From Brevinema_A sp051649605 (lineage in GTDB: Bacteria; Spirochaetota; Brevinematia; Brevinematales; Brevinemataceae), in NCBI GenBank assembly GCA_051649605.1, contig JBOFHK010000002.1:144629-208628 (forward strand): DNA of 64,000 bases, read 5' to 3'. Of this stretch, positions 27,160 through 35,237 are shown piece by piece; the stretch's first letter is position 1, and each line of letters starts with the position of its first letter. The translations under genes and the position numbers were made by a program. The notes below the pieces were generated by a model. That model did no database searches, had not been told where the DNA came from, and saw nothing but the letters and a program-made list of their open reading frames with translations.

Positions 27160-27188
27160 TTGAGAAGAATCCAAAAACAACGTATAAT
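27160..27188 (+). promoter_or_regulatory. Sigma-70 promoter before 27236 and pgk
   Basis: TTGAGA (27160-27165), 17 bases, TATAAT (27183-27188). It drives the small gene at 27236 and probably pgk, which follows 30 bases after that gene. Confidence 0.7.
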
Positions 27189-27235
27189 AAGATAACAATT
27201 AGAATTATCATACACTGATTATAGGGAGATACATT

Positions 27236-27550
27236 ATGGCATTTGGAGCAGGAATTTTATATTTTACCTTAATGATGCAGATCATGTTAGGTATCGCAGG
27301 GCAAGCCTCCACAAATAAGCAAGTAATCTTAGAATTTGAATTAATCCAAGACACTTTCCACACTAAAAATCAAACAGAAACAACTAAAATTATTCCTCAA
27401 GTATTTGATATTATTATGAAAGAGCAAGTAAATTATGCTAGTATTCCTCATACTATTACACGATACCAGATCACCCCATCTAATGTAATTGTTTTTTTTG
27501 ATGAGAAAAATGTTAAAAAATATAAAAAAACAATTACAGGAACAACTTAA
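27236..27550 (+). CDS. Small protein of unknown function
   Basis: 104 residues. The N-terminal 23 residues are hydrophobic (AGILYFTLMMQIMLGIAGQA), either a signal peptide or a membrane anchor. The rest is polar and ends with a basic stretch. A GGGAG ribosome site precedes the ATG and a good promoter lies 50 bases upstream. It is placed directly ahead of pgk, but no metabolic link can be read from the sequence. Confidence 0.55.
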   Translation: MAFGAGILYFTLMMQIMLGIAGQASTNKQVILEFELIQDTFHTKNQTETTKIIPQVFDIIMKEQVNYASIPHTITRYQITPSNVIVFFDEKNVKKYKKTITGTT

Positions 27551-27580
27551 GAATTAAACACTCATCATAAGGAGAATTTT

Positions 27581-28849
27581 ATGACAAAAAAAACAATAAA
27601 TGATATGGATCTCAAAGATAAATCCGTCATCATGCGTGTTGATTTTAATGTACCGATGACAGGAGACGTAAACCATCGTACAATTACTGATGATACCCGT
27701 ATAAAAGCTGCTCTTCCGACCATCAAAAAAGCATTAGAACAAGGTGCAAGCAAACTTGTCTTGATGAGCCATTTGGGTGATCCCAAAAAAGAAGAAAAAA
27801 AAGCTTCCGAAAAAGAAGGATTTGATAAGGGTAAATTTGATCTTGAAATCAAACAAAAACTTTCTCTCAAACCAGTCGCAGAATACCTAGGTAAATTATT
27901 AGGTAAATCAATAAAAACAGCACCCACTACTTTTGGTACCGAAGTAGACGCACTCATTCAGAAGCTCGGTAATGGCGAAATTCTCATGCTCGAAAACACT
28001 CGTTTCCACAAAGAAGAAACCTCCAAAGATTCAGCAGAACGTCAAGTAATGGGAAAAGCTCTTGCCCAAGGAATGGATCTCTATATTAACGACGCTTTTG
28101 GTACTGCTCACCGAGCTCATGCGTCCACAGAAGCCGTCGCAAAATTCCTCCCAGCTGCTGCAGGTCTACTCATGGAAAAAGAATTAAATTTCTTAGAAGA
28201 TAAAGTCTTACGTAATCCTGAACATCCTTTTGTTGCCATCATTGGTGGGGCTAAAGTATCGTCTAAAATTACTGTAATCGAAAATCTCTTAGACAAAACA
28301 GATGCTATTGTAATCGGCGGAGGAATGGCTTATACTTTCTTTAAAGCCATGGGATATAATGTTGGCACTTCCCTAATTGAAGACGACCAACTCGAAATTG
28401 CTAAAAAAATTATGAACGCGGCAAAAGCAAAAAATGTTCAATTTTTACTACCAACTGATGTGGTGATTGCCGACAAATTCGATCCTGAAGCAAATTCTAA
28501 AGTTGTTAATGCCAACGAAATCCCAGACGCTTGGATGGGATTGGACGCTGGTCCAAAGTCAATCGTAGAAGTACAAGCCGTATTAAAAACAGCAAAAACT
28601 ATCTTTTGGAATGGGCCTCTCGGTGTTTTTGAATTTGATAAGTTTGCTACTGGTACCAATGCCGTTGCAAAAACTCTTGCCGAACTACCAAATACTTTGA
28701 CAATTATTGGGGGAGGCGATTCGGTCGCTGCCGTCAATAAAGCTGGGCTTGCCGATAAAATGTCTCATATTTCTACTGGAGGTGGTGCTTCCATGGAGCT
28801 TATCGAGGGTAAAGAGATGCCAGGAGTCGCAGCACTCAATAACAAATAA
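27581..28849 (+). CDS. pgk: Phosphoglycerate kinase
   Basis: 422 residues, slightly longer than usual (about 395). It carries out the ATP-forming step from 1,3-bisphosphoglycerate to 3-phosphoglycerate. The signature VIMRVDFNVPMTG, LMSHLGDPK, LLENTRFHKEE (here LMLENTRFHKEE), YINDAFGTAHRAHAS, FVAIIGGAKVSSKI and the C-terminal GGGDSVAAVNKAG with STGGGASMELIEGKEMPGV are all present. The extra length lies in a Lys/Glu-rich loop near residues 68-90. AAGGAG precedes the ATG. tpiA and gap lie within 3 kb. Confidence 0.97.
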   Translation: MTKKTINDMDLKDKSVIMRVDFNVPMTGDVNHRTITDDTRIKAALPTIKKALEQGASKLVLMSHLGDPKKEEKKASEKEGFDKGKFDLEIKQKLSLKPVAEYLGKLLGKSIKTAPTTFGTEVDALIQKLGNGEILMLENTRFHKEETSKDSAERQVMGKALAQGMDLYINDAFGTAHRAHASTEAVAKFLPAAAGLLMEKELNFLEDKVLRNPEHPFVAIIGGAKVSSKITVIENLLDKTDAIVIGGGMAYTFFKAMGYNVGTSLIEDDQLEIAKKIMNAAKAKNVQFLLPTDVVIADKFDPEANSKVVNANEIPDAWMGLDAGPKSIVEVQAVLKTAKTIFWNGPLGVFEFDKFATGTNAVAKTLAELPNTLTIIGGGDSVAAVNKAGLADKMSHISTGGGASMELIEGKEMPGVAALNNK

Positions 28850-28855
28850 ATTATT

Positions 28856-28887
28856 AACCCACTTACATTTTGTAGGTGGGTTTTATT
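28856..28887 (+). terminator. Intrinsic terminator of pgk
   Basis: AACCCACTTAC and GTAGGTGGGTT arms (one mismatch) around ATTTT, followed by TTATTT; starts 7 bases after the stop. Confidence 0.85.
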
Positions 28888-28911
28888 TACTAATACTATA
28901 AGGATATTCTC

Positions 28912-29518
28912 ATGGAAGAAGGAATCATTTATATACTAACAAACCCAGCAACACCCGATTATATCAAAATCGGAACAACAACCCGTCAAGATCTAAAAAC
29001 ACGAATGAAAGAATTATACTCTACAGGAGTACCTTTTCCTTTTAGTCTATATTACGCTGTTAAGATTAGCAATGCCAAAAATATCGAAAAACAACTACAC
29101 CAAATTTTTTCGATCCATCGGGATAACTCCGATAGAGAATTTTTCAGAATGGATCCTGAACGTGCCATGGTCGCTTTAAGACTCACAGGGGGTCAGCCTA
29201 TTATCTGAGATTTACGACCAAGAAGATAGAAATATTATAGAAAGAACGAGAAAAGTACCCAAACCTGCTTTAAAATTCTCTATGTTGGGAATTGAAGAAG
29301 GAGCAGAATTGACTTATACTAGAGACGAAAATATTACTTGTACCATTGTAGCCAACAATCAAGTCCTTTATAACGAAAAAATATATTCTTTATCTGCCCT
29401 ATCCGCAGAACTCTTAAATAGCAAATATGGTGTTCAAGGCCCTTTATATTGGTTGTACCATGGTAAAACATTAACAGAACTACGCTCTGAGCTAGAAAGA
29501 CAACAAGAAGAAGAATAA
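28912..29518 (+). pseudogene. GIY-YIG nuclease-like (T5orf172) plus DUF4357 protein, frameshifted
   Basis: The first 98 codons are a T5orf172-type GIY-YIG domain: IYILTNPATPDYIKIGTTTR, then NIEKQLHQIFSIHR and REFFRMDPERA. The frame stops with TGA at 29206-29208. The +1 frame continues the family without a gap: SEIYDQEDRNIIERTRKVP, then FSMLGIEEGAELTYTRDE and the DUF4357 hallmark with SLSALSAELL, ending at 29518. Relatives carry both domains in one protein of about 200 residues. One extra base between 29188 (a run of five G) and 29208 explains the break. The first fragment keeps the nuclease-like domain. Confidence 0.85.
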
Positions 29519-29673
29519 TCACTTATTTCTTTTATAGAAAGTATTCAAAAGGATCAACGTAAAATAGAGGTTTTTATCACTTAGCGTTAACAAAATATCA
29601 AAAAATAATTGTTTGATATTTTCTGATTATACCTCTTTAGGATAGGTTTTGTGATTAAAAGATTTTTAAAAAC

Positions 29674-29703
29674 TTGCAATAGGTCCATAAAAAATGATAA
29701 AAT
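29674..29703 (+). promoter_or_regulatory. Sigma-70 promoter of tpiA
   Basis: TTGCAA (29674-29679), 18 bases, TAAAAT (29698-29703), about 40 bases upstream of the tpiA ATG. Upstream, in 29592-29622, an AT-rich inverted repeat (AAAATATCAAA / TTTGATATTTT) is visible. Confidence 0.55.
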
Positions 29704-29744
29704 ATACTATATATAAAAAGTGCCAAAGCACGAGGAGCAAACAA

Positions 29745-30518
29745 ATGATGAAAAAATTGATCGCTGGAAACTGGAAAATGCACAAAACCATTGCTGAAGG
29801 TGTTGTTTTTGTCAATGAATTAAAAAGTCAAATCGCAGAAAGACCTCGAAGAGGTGTTCTTCTTTGCGTACCTGCAACCATGATCCAAGCCCTTGCAGAA
29901 GCTGCTAAAGGGACAAATATTCTTATTGGTGCACAAAATATGCATCATGAAGAAAAAGGGGCATTTACTGGAGAATTATCTCCCCTAATGCTTAAAGATG
30001 CTGGAGCAACATATGTACTAGTAGGACATTCCGAACGTCGTATTATTTTTGGAGAATGCAACGGATGTATCAATCTCAAAGTGAAATCCGCTCTCAAGCA
30101 TGATCTTATTCCTGTTCTTTGTATCGGAGAAAGCCTAGAAGAAAGAGAAGCTGGAAAATTAGAAGCTGTACTCGCCACTCAATTAACCGAAGGTCTCAAA
30201 GGAATCTCCGAAAGTGATGCTAAAAAATTAGTTATTGCTTACGAGCCAGTTTGGGCAATTGGTACAGGTAAAACAGCATCTCCTCAAGACGCAGACGATG
30301 CTCATGCAATTTGTAGAAAAATTCTTGCAAAACTCTATAGTAGTACTTTCGCAGAAGAAATATTAATTCTTTACGGAGGGTCAGTAAAAGGAGATAATAT
30401 TGATACCTTGATTGCTATTCCTAATATTAGTGGATCTTTAGTCGGAGGAGCATCCCTCACCGTCGAAGATTTTACGCGTATCGTCAATTTCTCTTGCCCT
30501 GGACATTGTAGCCATTAA
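29745..30518 (+). CDS. tpiA: Triosephosphate isomerase
   Basis: 257 residues, opening MMKKLIAGNWKMHK (Asn and Lys of the active site). Later blocks are YVLVGHSERRIIFGE (catalytic His), VIAYEPVWAIGTGKTA (catalytic Glu), LYGGSVKGDN and GSLVGGASL. It interconverts dihydroxyacetone phosphate and glyceraldehyde 3-phosphate. GAGGAG is 7 bases before ATG 29745; an open frame from 29694 covers the promoter and is not the start. Followed by a perfect terminator and facing gap. Confidence 0.97.
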   Translation: MMKKLIAGNWKMHKTIAEGVVFVNELKSQIAERPRRGVLLCVPATMIQALAEAAKGTNILIGAQNMHHEEKGAFTGELSPLMLKDAGATYVLVGHSERRIIFGECNGCINLKVKSALKHDLIPVLCIGESLEEREAGKLEAVLATQLTEGLKGISESDAKKLVIAYEPVWAIGTGKTASPQDADDAHAICRKILAKLYSSTFAEEILILYGGSVKGDNIDTLIAIPNISGSLVGGASLTVEDFTRIVNFSCPGHCSH

Positions 30519-30537
30519 TTCTTTAATTGATAATAAT

Positions 30538-30588
30538 CTTTAAAACTAAAAACAGACATTGTAATAATGTCTGTTTTTAGTTTTAAAG
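30538..30588. terminator. Long terminator hairpin after tpiA
   Basis: Perfect 23-base arms (30538-30560 with 30566-30588) around GTAAT, with the core AAACAGACATT / AATGTCTGTTT. The same core AACAGACA/TGTCTGTT recurs at 44766 and 49361. Confidence 0.9.
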
Positions 30589-30606
30589 ATCGATTTCATA
30601 CTCAAA

Positions 30607-30640
30607 ATAAAACAGCCCCCATTACGAGAGCTGTTTTTTT
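30607..30640. terminator. Terminator between tpiA and gap
   Basis: AAACAGC (30610-30616) pairs with GCTGTTT (30630-30636) across a 13-base loop and is followed by T on either strand, so it can serve gap (leftward) or back up tpiA (rightward). Confidence 0.7.
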
Positions 30641-30681
30641 ATAAAAAGATCTTTTTAAAGGCTTTTTGTTGGATGATTAAT

Positions 30682-31707
30682 TTATAATAATCCACCAACA
30701 ATTTTACAAAGATGTGCTAAACGATTGGAAAATCCCCACTCGTTATCATACCAAGCAAAAACTTTAACTGTTTTTCCATCAACCCCACCAACTTTGGTAA
30801 TATCAGCATGGAAGATAGAAGAATTCGGGTTACCAACAATATCTTTAAGAACAAGAGCTTCATCAGAATATTCCACAGTACCTTTAAGGTAAGAATCTGC
30901 AGCTTTTTTAACGACAACATTCACTTCATCTTTATTGGTAGATTTAGAAACCTCAAAAGTCATATCAGTAATAGATCCTACAGGTGTTGGAATACGAAGT
31001 GCTCCACCATCTAATTTACCTTTTAGCTCGGGAATAACCAAACCAATCGCTTTGGCAGCACCAGTAGAAGAAGGAACGATATTTTCAGCAGCAGCACGTG
31101 CTCTATATTTGTCTCCTTTTCTGTGAGGACTATCTAAGAGGTTTTGATCCATTGTATAAGAATGAATCGTGGTCATAAATCCAGAAACAATTCCAAAAGC
31201 GTCGTTGATCGCTTTGGTAACTCCTGCCATAGAGTTAGTGGTACAAGAAGCATTAGAGATAAATTTCATATCTTTGGTAAGTTTGTCATGGTTTACCCCA
31301 ATAACAGTAGTCAAATCAACATCATCAGCAGAAGCTGCAGGAGCAGATAAGAGAACTTTTTTTGCACCAGCATCAATATGTGCTTGCATTTGATCGCGTT
31401 TTGTAAAAATCCCTGTAGATTCGATGACAATATCAACACCCATGGCTTTCCAAGGAAGTGCTTTAGGATCTTTTTCTGCTAATAACTTAATTTTTTTATT
31501 ACCAACAACTAACATATCCCCTTCTAATTTGGCATCTCCCTGATAAGGTCCATAAGTAGAATCATATTTAAAAAGATAAACAAGCATCTCTGGTGGGGTG
31601 AGATCGTTGATCGCCACAATTTCGTAGTCATTTGCGTAATTTGCCAAATAGGCACGTAAGGTACAACGCCCAATACGCCCAAAACCATTAATAGCAATTT
31701 TTGCCAT
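30682..31707 (-). CDS. gap: Glyceraldehyde-3-phosphate dehydrogenase
   Basis: 341 residues. The NAD-binding INGFGRIGRCTLRA opens the protein, and the catalytic Cys sits in ISNASCTTNSMAG with the His in HSYTMDQNLLDSPHRK. AAAENIVPSSTGAAKAIG and WYDNEWGFSNR complete the family marks. It oxidises glyceraldehyde 3-phosphate to 1,3-bisphosphoglycerate, the pgk substrate. AGGAGGCC precedes the ATG. It is transcribed alone, converging on tpiA. Confidence 0.97.
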   Translation of the reverse strand: MAKIAINGFGRIGRCTLRAYLANYANDYEIVAINDLTPPEMLVYLFKYDSTYGPYQGDAKLEGDMLVVGNKKIKLLAEKDPKALPWKAMGVDIVIESTGIFTKRDQMQAHIDAGAKKVLLSAPAASADDVDLTTVIGVNHDKLTKDMKFISNASCTTNSMAGVTKAINDAFGIVSGFMTTIHSYTMDQNLLDSPHRKGDKYRARAAAENIVPSSTGAAKAIGLVIPELKGKLDGGALRIPTPVGSITDMTFEVSKSTNKDEVNVVVKKAADSYLKGTVEYSDEALVLKDIVGNPNSSIFHADITKVGGVDGKTVKVFAWYDNEWGFSNRLAHLCKIVGGLL

Positions 31708-31754
31708 GTAAGGCCTCCTAATAAGATAATTGAATTTACTATTGTATTACTCAT

Positions 31755-31782
31755 AGTATAACATATTTTTAAGATTATACAA
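31755..31782 (-). promoter_or_regulatory. Sigma-70 promoter of gap
   Basis: TTGTAT (31782-31777), 16 bases, TATACT (31760-31755), about 50 bases ahead of the start codon. Confidence 0.55.
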
Positions 31783-31838
31783 GTTTTATAAATGCTTTTT
31801 TAAGATATTGCTAATTTACAACAATCTATAAAAATAGT

Positions 31839-32915
31839 TTATATTTTATGTAGTCTAATTGCACGCTTTAATTTTATTTCTAAATAAGAAAAAAATAAAG
31901 AACCCAGAATCGCAGCCCCAAAACTCAACATAAAAATAATATATTCATTCCAAGGAAGAGCCAATTCGGAGATAAAAATAATAAAAATCATATGCCAGCC
32001 ATAGATTTTTAAAGAATTTTTTGCAATATAAGAAATTTTTTTGTAAATCTTTTGAGGGATTTTTGTCATATCTAGTGATTGAAAAAACAAAAATAAAGTC
32101 GTCGATTGTAAAAAAACAGCTAAGGTCTTATAAGAAGGAAGAACCTGTTCTTGATCTCCTAAGAAATAACGAATCGCTCCCAAAAAATTTTCAAAATGTT
32201 GATTATCACCATACTGAAAAGAGAAATCGAAATCTTTAGCATATAATAACAAAAAATAACCTACTTGGATTAACAAAATAAAAAGTAGTGCAAACCCAAT
32301 GGTATAGTATCTTCCTGTAAAAGAAAATTGCTTAAGGATATATCCTGTAAACATATAAAGTAGTGCTTGATTAAAAGAATAAGAAGCTGTAAAATTATAA
32401 GGCTGAGACATAATAGACTCAGTAATAAAAAAGAAAAAAATAACCACCCCTAGAAAAGCCCAGAGCTGTTTATTAGTATCAAAACTAGGAATATGAATAA
32501 AAGGAGAAAAAGTATATACAGGTAGAATATAACCAAGATACCACAGATGGGTAATACTTTCGGAAAAATACTGATGAAATTCTGTGGGATTGGTAATAGG
32601 ATTAAAGCCCTTAAGAATCGCATAGAGATAATAAACAACCGTAAAAAAAAGTAACGGAATAAAGATCGCTAAAAAACGATTTTTAAAAATTTGAAGATCA
32701 AATTCTTTATATTTATTCTTAGAAAACAATAAAAAACCACTAATCATAAAAAACATCGGCACGGCAACTCTACCAATTACAATAGCAAGGGCGGAGAGTT
32801 CAAAGATTGTTGAATTGACAGGGGCATCATAGTATCTTTGCTCCCCTACATGCACCAATACGATCATAAAACTAGCCACTGCTCGCATTAAAGAGATATT
32901 TTTATCTTCTTTCAT
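31839..32915 (-). CDS. Acyltransferase-3 family membrane protein
   Basis: 358 residues, about 10 helices. The family opening (ISLMRAVASFMIVLVHVGE, with the conserved His in VHVG) is followed by RVAVPMFFMISGFLLFSK with the F/MISGFLL signature and a central THLWYLGYILPVY block. Relatives O-acylate cell-surface sugars or lipids. The substrate is unknown here. A gene for an unknown lipoprotein lies 47 bases upstream on the same strand. TAGGTAG is the likely ribosome site. Confidence 0.85.
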   Translation of the reverse strand: MKEDKNISLMRAVASFMIVLVHVGEQRYYDAPVNSTIFELSALAIVIGRVAVPMFFMISGFLLFSKNKYKEFDLQIFKNRFLAIFIPLLFFTVVYYLYAILKGFNPITNPTEFHQYFSESITHLWYLGYILPVYTFSPFIHIPSFDTNKQLWAFLGVVIFFFFITESIMSQPYNFTASYSFNQALLYMFTGYILKQFSFTGRYYTIGFALLFILLIQVGYFLLLYAKDFDFSFQYGDNQHFENFLGAIRYFLGDQEQVLPSYKTLAVFLQSTTLFLFFQSLDMTKIPQKIYKKISYIAKNSLKIYGWHMIFIIFISELALPWNEYIIFMLSFGAAILGSLFFSYLEIKLKRAIRLHKI

Positions 32916-32940
32916 AGAGATACTACCTAAAAAATTAATA

Positions 32941-32969
32941 TATTTAATATCTCGTTAAGATATTAAATA
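32941..32969 (-). terminator. AT-rich hairpin at the 3' end of the 33433 lipoprotein gene
   Basis: Perfect 12-base arms TATTTAATATCT / AGATATTAAATA with a 5-base loop, followed on the minus strand by TTAATTTTTT. It overlaps the stop codon. A-T only stem, so terminator strength is uncertain. Confidence 0.45.
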
Positions 32970-33433
32970 TACAATCTCCATTGTTTTCCTTTAGAGCTTT
33001 CTAATAAGTCAACAACATCACTAATATCACTATCTTCGACTGTTAATAAGGTTATAGGAGCTAAAAGGCGAAACCCTATAAATGAATCTATATCTTCCGA
33101 TTTTTGGTATACCTCGGCAACCTTGTAAGATAAGCTAGGAAAAATAATCACCTTAGGGCTTAGGTCAATATACTGATACTCTTCTGGATACCGTCTGAGA
33201 AACTCCCCTGTACGTAGATGAACTAAAGCATACTTTAAGTCTAATTCGGAGAAAAATAGATATTCATCTCTACCTTTAAGGTTACGTACCCAAACTGTCC
33301 CTCGCAACTTAAGGAAAACAGATTGGTCGGTTATTAGAGAAGGGACATGAGTACTAATAGGACGTGTACTATGAAAGTTTAATGTACAAGAACTTAATAA
33401 TGTAAGAATAAATAAAAATATTTTATTACCCAT
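32963..33433 (-). CDS. Lipoprotein of unknown function
   Basis: 156 residues with a lipoprotein signal (GNKIFLFILTLLSSC, Cys at about 16). No family recognised; the mature part includes GTVWVRNLKGRDEYLFFSEL. The frame is open further upstream to 33502, but that codon is the -35 box of a promoter and ATG 33433 carries AGGAT upstream, so the shorter start is used. Confidence 0.7.
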   Translation of the reverse strand: MGNKIFLFILTLLSSCTLNFHSTRPISTHVPSLITDQSVFLKLRGTVWVRNLKGRDEYLFFSELDLKYALVHLRTGEFLRRYPEEYQYIDLSPKVIIFPSLSYKVAEVYQKSEDIDSFIGFRLLAPITLLTVEDSDISDVVDLLESSKGKQWRLYI

Positions 33434-33473
33434 AATAATCCTATAAAATAATATATTATTATTATCTGTATAT

Positions 33474-33502
33474 ATTTTAACCGAAAAAGTTAGATTTTTC
33501 AA
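33474..33502 (-). promoter_or_regulatory. Sigma-70 promoter for the lipoprotein at 33433
   Basis: TTGAAA (33502-33497), 17 bases, TAAAAT (33479-33474), about 40 bases before the ATG. Confidence 0.65.
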
Positions 33503-33570
33503 TACTTTTTTGTTTTATAATACAGCTACAGAGCTAAGTATATAAGTTTATTGACCAAATTACTATTTAA

Positions 33571-33599
33571 TTGATAATTTTGAACGATTATATTATAAT
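33571..33599 (+). promoter_or_regulatory. Sigma-70 promoter of prfA
   Basis: TTGATA (33571-33576), 17 bases, TATAAT (33594-33599), 33 bases before the prfA ATG. Confidence 0.7.
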
Positions 33600-33632
33600 A
33601 ATATAATTATAACATATAGGAAAGGTCAAACT

Positions 33633-34691
33633 ATGCATCCAAAAGCCAGCGAAAAATTGAACGTTATTCAAGAATTAGATCAAAAACTGGCAACGCTCAA
33701 TCCTTCAGATAGAGAATTTGGCAAAATAGCAAAAGAACGTGCAAGCTACGACGAATTTCTTACCAAACATACAGAGTATGAAACTATCGAACAATCTATT
33801 ACAGAATACGAAGAATGGCTTAACTCTTCAGATCAAGAATTAAAATCGCTTGCCAAAGAAGAACTACCCAACTTAAAAGAAAGTTTAGCACAATTATACC
33901 AAGAAGTGCTCGTACTATTGATTCCCCCAGATTTAATGAAAAATAAAGATGCCCTCGTCGAAATACGAGGAGGGGCGGGCGGAGATGAGGCTGCCTTATT
34001 TGCAGGTGATCTTTTCCGTATGTACTCGCGTTATGCCGAAAGTTGTCGTTGGAAGATCGAGGTTCTCTCTTCGAGTGAAGCAGGAGTTGGTGGTTATAAA
34101 GAAATTATCTTTACTGTTAGCGGAAAAAACGTATACGGTACACTCAAATTAGAAAGTGGTGTCCACCGAGTCCAACGTGTTCCTGTTACCGAATCTGGAG
34201 GACGTGTTCACACTTCAACAGCTTCTGTTGCTGTTCTTCCTCAAACAGATGAAACTGATATTACTATTGATGAAAAAGATCTTAAAATTGATGTTTACCG
34301 TGCCAGTGGTGCGGGAGGACAACATGTGAACAAAACAGAATCAGCGGTTCGTATTACACACTTCCCATCAGGATTGGTAGTAACATGTCAGGATGGACGC
34401 TCTCAGATTCAAAATAAAGCGTCTGCAATGATGGTTTTACAATCCCGTCTCTATGATATGGAAATGCAAAAACGACAAAATGAAGAATCCGAAAAACGAA
34501 AAGCTCAAATTGGATCAGGAGATCGCTCTGAAAAAATACGTACCTATAATTTTCAAGAAAATCGTGTTACAGATCATCGAATCAAACTCACCCTTCACAA
34601 ACTAGATACAATTTTAGCAGGTGATTTAGAAGAATTACTCCATAATTTGGCACACAGTCAAGAACTACTCCTTTTAGAAACATTAAATTAA
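33633..34691 (+). CDS. prfA: Peptide chain release factor 1
   Basis: 352 residues. The GGQ catalytic loop is in DVYRASGAGGQHVNKTESAV; the codon-recognition tripeptide is PVT (VQRVPVTES), the RF1 form, which reads UAA and UAG. IRGGAGGDEAALFAGDLFRMY and KIRTYNFQENRVTDHRI agree with RF1. Its presence means UAG is decoded as a stop in this organism, which matters for the interrupted ATPase at 10973-12463. A weak AGGAAAGGT ribosome site precedes the ATG. Confidence 0.95.
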   Translation: MHPKASEKLNVIQELDQKLATLNPSDREFGKIAKERASYDEFLTKHTEYETIEQSITEYEEWLNSSDQELKSLAKEELPNLKESLAQLYQEVLVLLIPPDLMKNKDALVEIRGGAGGDEAALFAGDLFRMYSRYAESCRWKIEVLSSSEAGVGGYKEIIFTVSGKNVYGTLKLESGVHRVQRVPVTESGGRVHTSTASVAVLPQTDETDITIDEKDLKIDVYRASGAGGQHVNKTESAVRITHFPSGLVVTCQDGRSQIQNKASAMMVLQSRLYDMEMQKRQNEESEKRKAQIGSGDRSEKIRTYNFQENRVTDHRIKLTLHKLDTILAGDLEELLHNLAHSQELLLLETLN

Positions 34692-34740
34692 ACCCTTAGT
34701 TAAACATATTATTATATTAAAATATTTGATCAGGTATTGT

Positions 34741-34774
34741 ATTTTGAGACATCATCAGATTAGGTTCTCAAAAT
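34741..34774 (+). repeat. Inverted repeat ahead of the VOC gene
   Basis: Perfect 9-base arms ATTTTGAGA / TCTCAAAAT 16 bases apart, ending next to the ACGGAG ribosome site of the 34788 gene. No T-tract, so an operator or translational hairpin is more likely than a terminator. Confidence 0.45.
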
Positions 34775-34787
34775 AACGGAGATTACA

Positions 34788-35168
34788 ATGATTATAGAAC
34801 ATATTGCCCTGTGGACAAATAATTTAGAGCAAAGTAAAGATTTTTATTGCCATTTTTTTGGGGGAACTGCCAATCAAAAATATACAAACCCTACCAAAAA
34901 ATTTGAATCCTACTTCATTACTTTTGATTCTGGTTGTCGTTTAGAAATTATGACCATTATTAATTTACAAGAAGCACATCCTAATAAAAGTATTGGTCTT
35001 GCTCATTTTACTCTAAAAGTAGAAAATAAACAAAAAGTTGATGAGTTGACAGAATATTTAAGAACCTGTGGAGTTGTCGTTTTTGGAGAACCAAGGATTA
35101 CAGGAGATGGTTATTACGAAAGCGTTGTATTAGATCCTGACGGCAATCAGATAGAAATTACCGCTTGA
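34788..35168 (+). CDS. VOC (glyoxalase/bleomycin-resistance) family protein
   Basis: 126 residues with the paired beta-alpha-beta-beta-beta fold of the vicinal-oxygen-chelate family: IEHIALWTNNLEQSKDFY at the start, AHFTLKVENKQKVDEL in the middle and YYESVVLDPDGNQIEI at the end. Metal ligands are probably His5, Glu53, His75 and Glu124. Small enzymes of this group include glyoxalase I and various resistance or racemase enzymes; the reaction is not assignable. Stand-alone gene downstream of prfA. Confidence 0.85.
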   Translation: MIIEHIALWTNNLEQSKDFYCHFFGGTANQKYTNPTKKFESYFITFDSGCRLEIMTIINLQEAHPNKSIGLAHFTLKVENKQKVDELTEYLRTCGVVVFGEPRITGDGYYESVVLDPDGNQIEITA

Positions 35169-35237
35169 GGTTCACCCACTTATTGTACAGTAAGATTACC
35201 AAAGCGTTACCTAAACAGTAATCAAATAGAAGATAAT

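Noticed and set aside
27236..27550. Toxin or peptide-export role for the small protein before pgk
   Set aside because: Only a hydrophobic N-terminus is visible; nothing in the sequence supports a specific role.
29592..29622. AT-only inverted repeat before tpiA taken as a terminator of the GIY-YIG gene
   Set aside because: No T-tract follows and the stem has only weak A-T pairs, so it may be chance in AT-rich DNA.
33434..33502. Longer start of the 33433 lipoprotein
   Set aside because: The added codons cover the -35 and -10 boxes; the lipoprotein signal starts at 33433.
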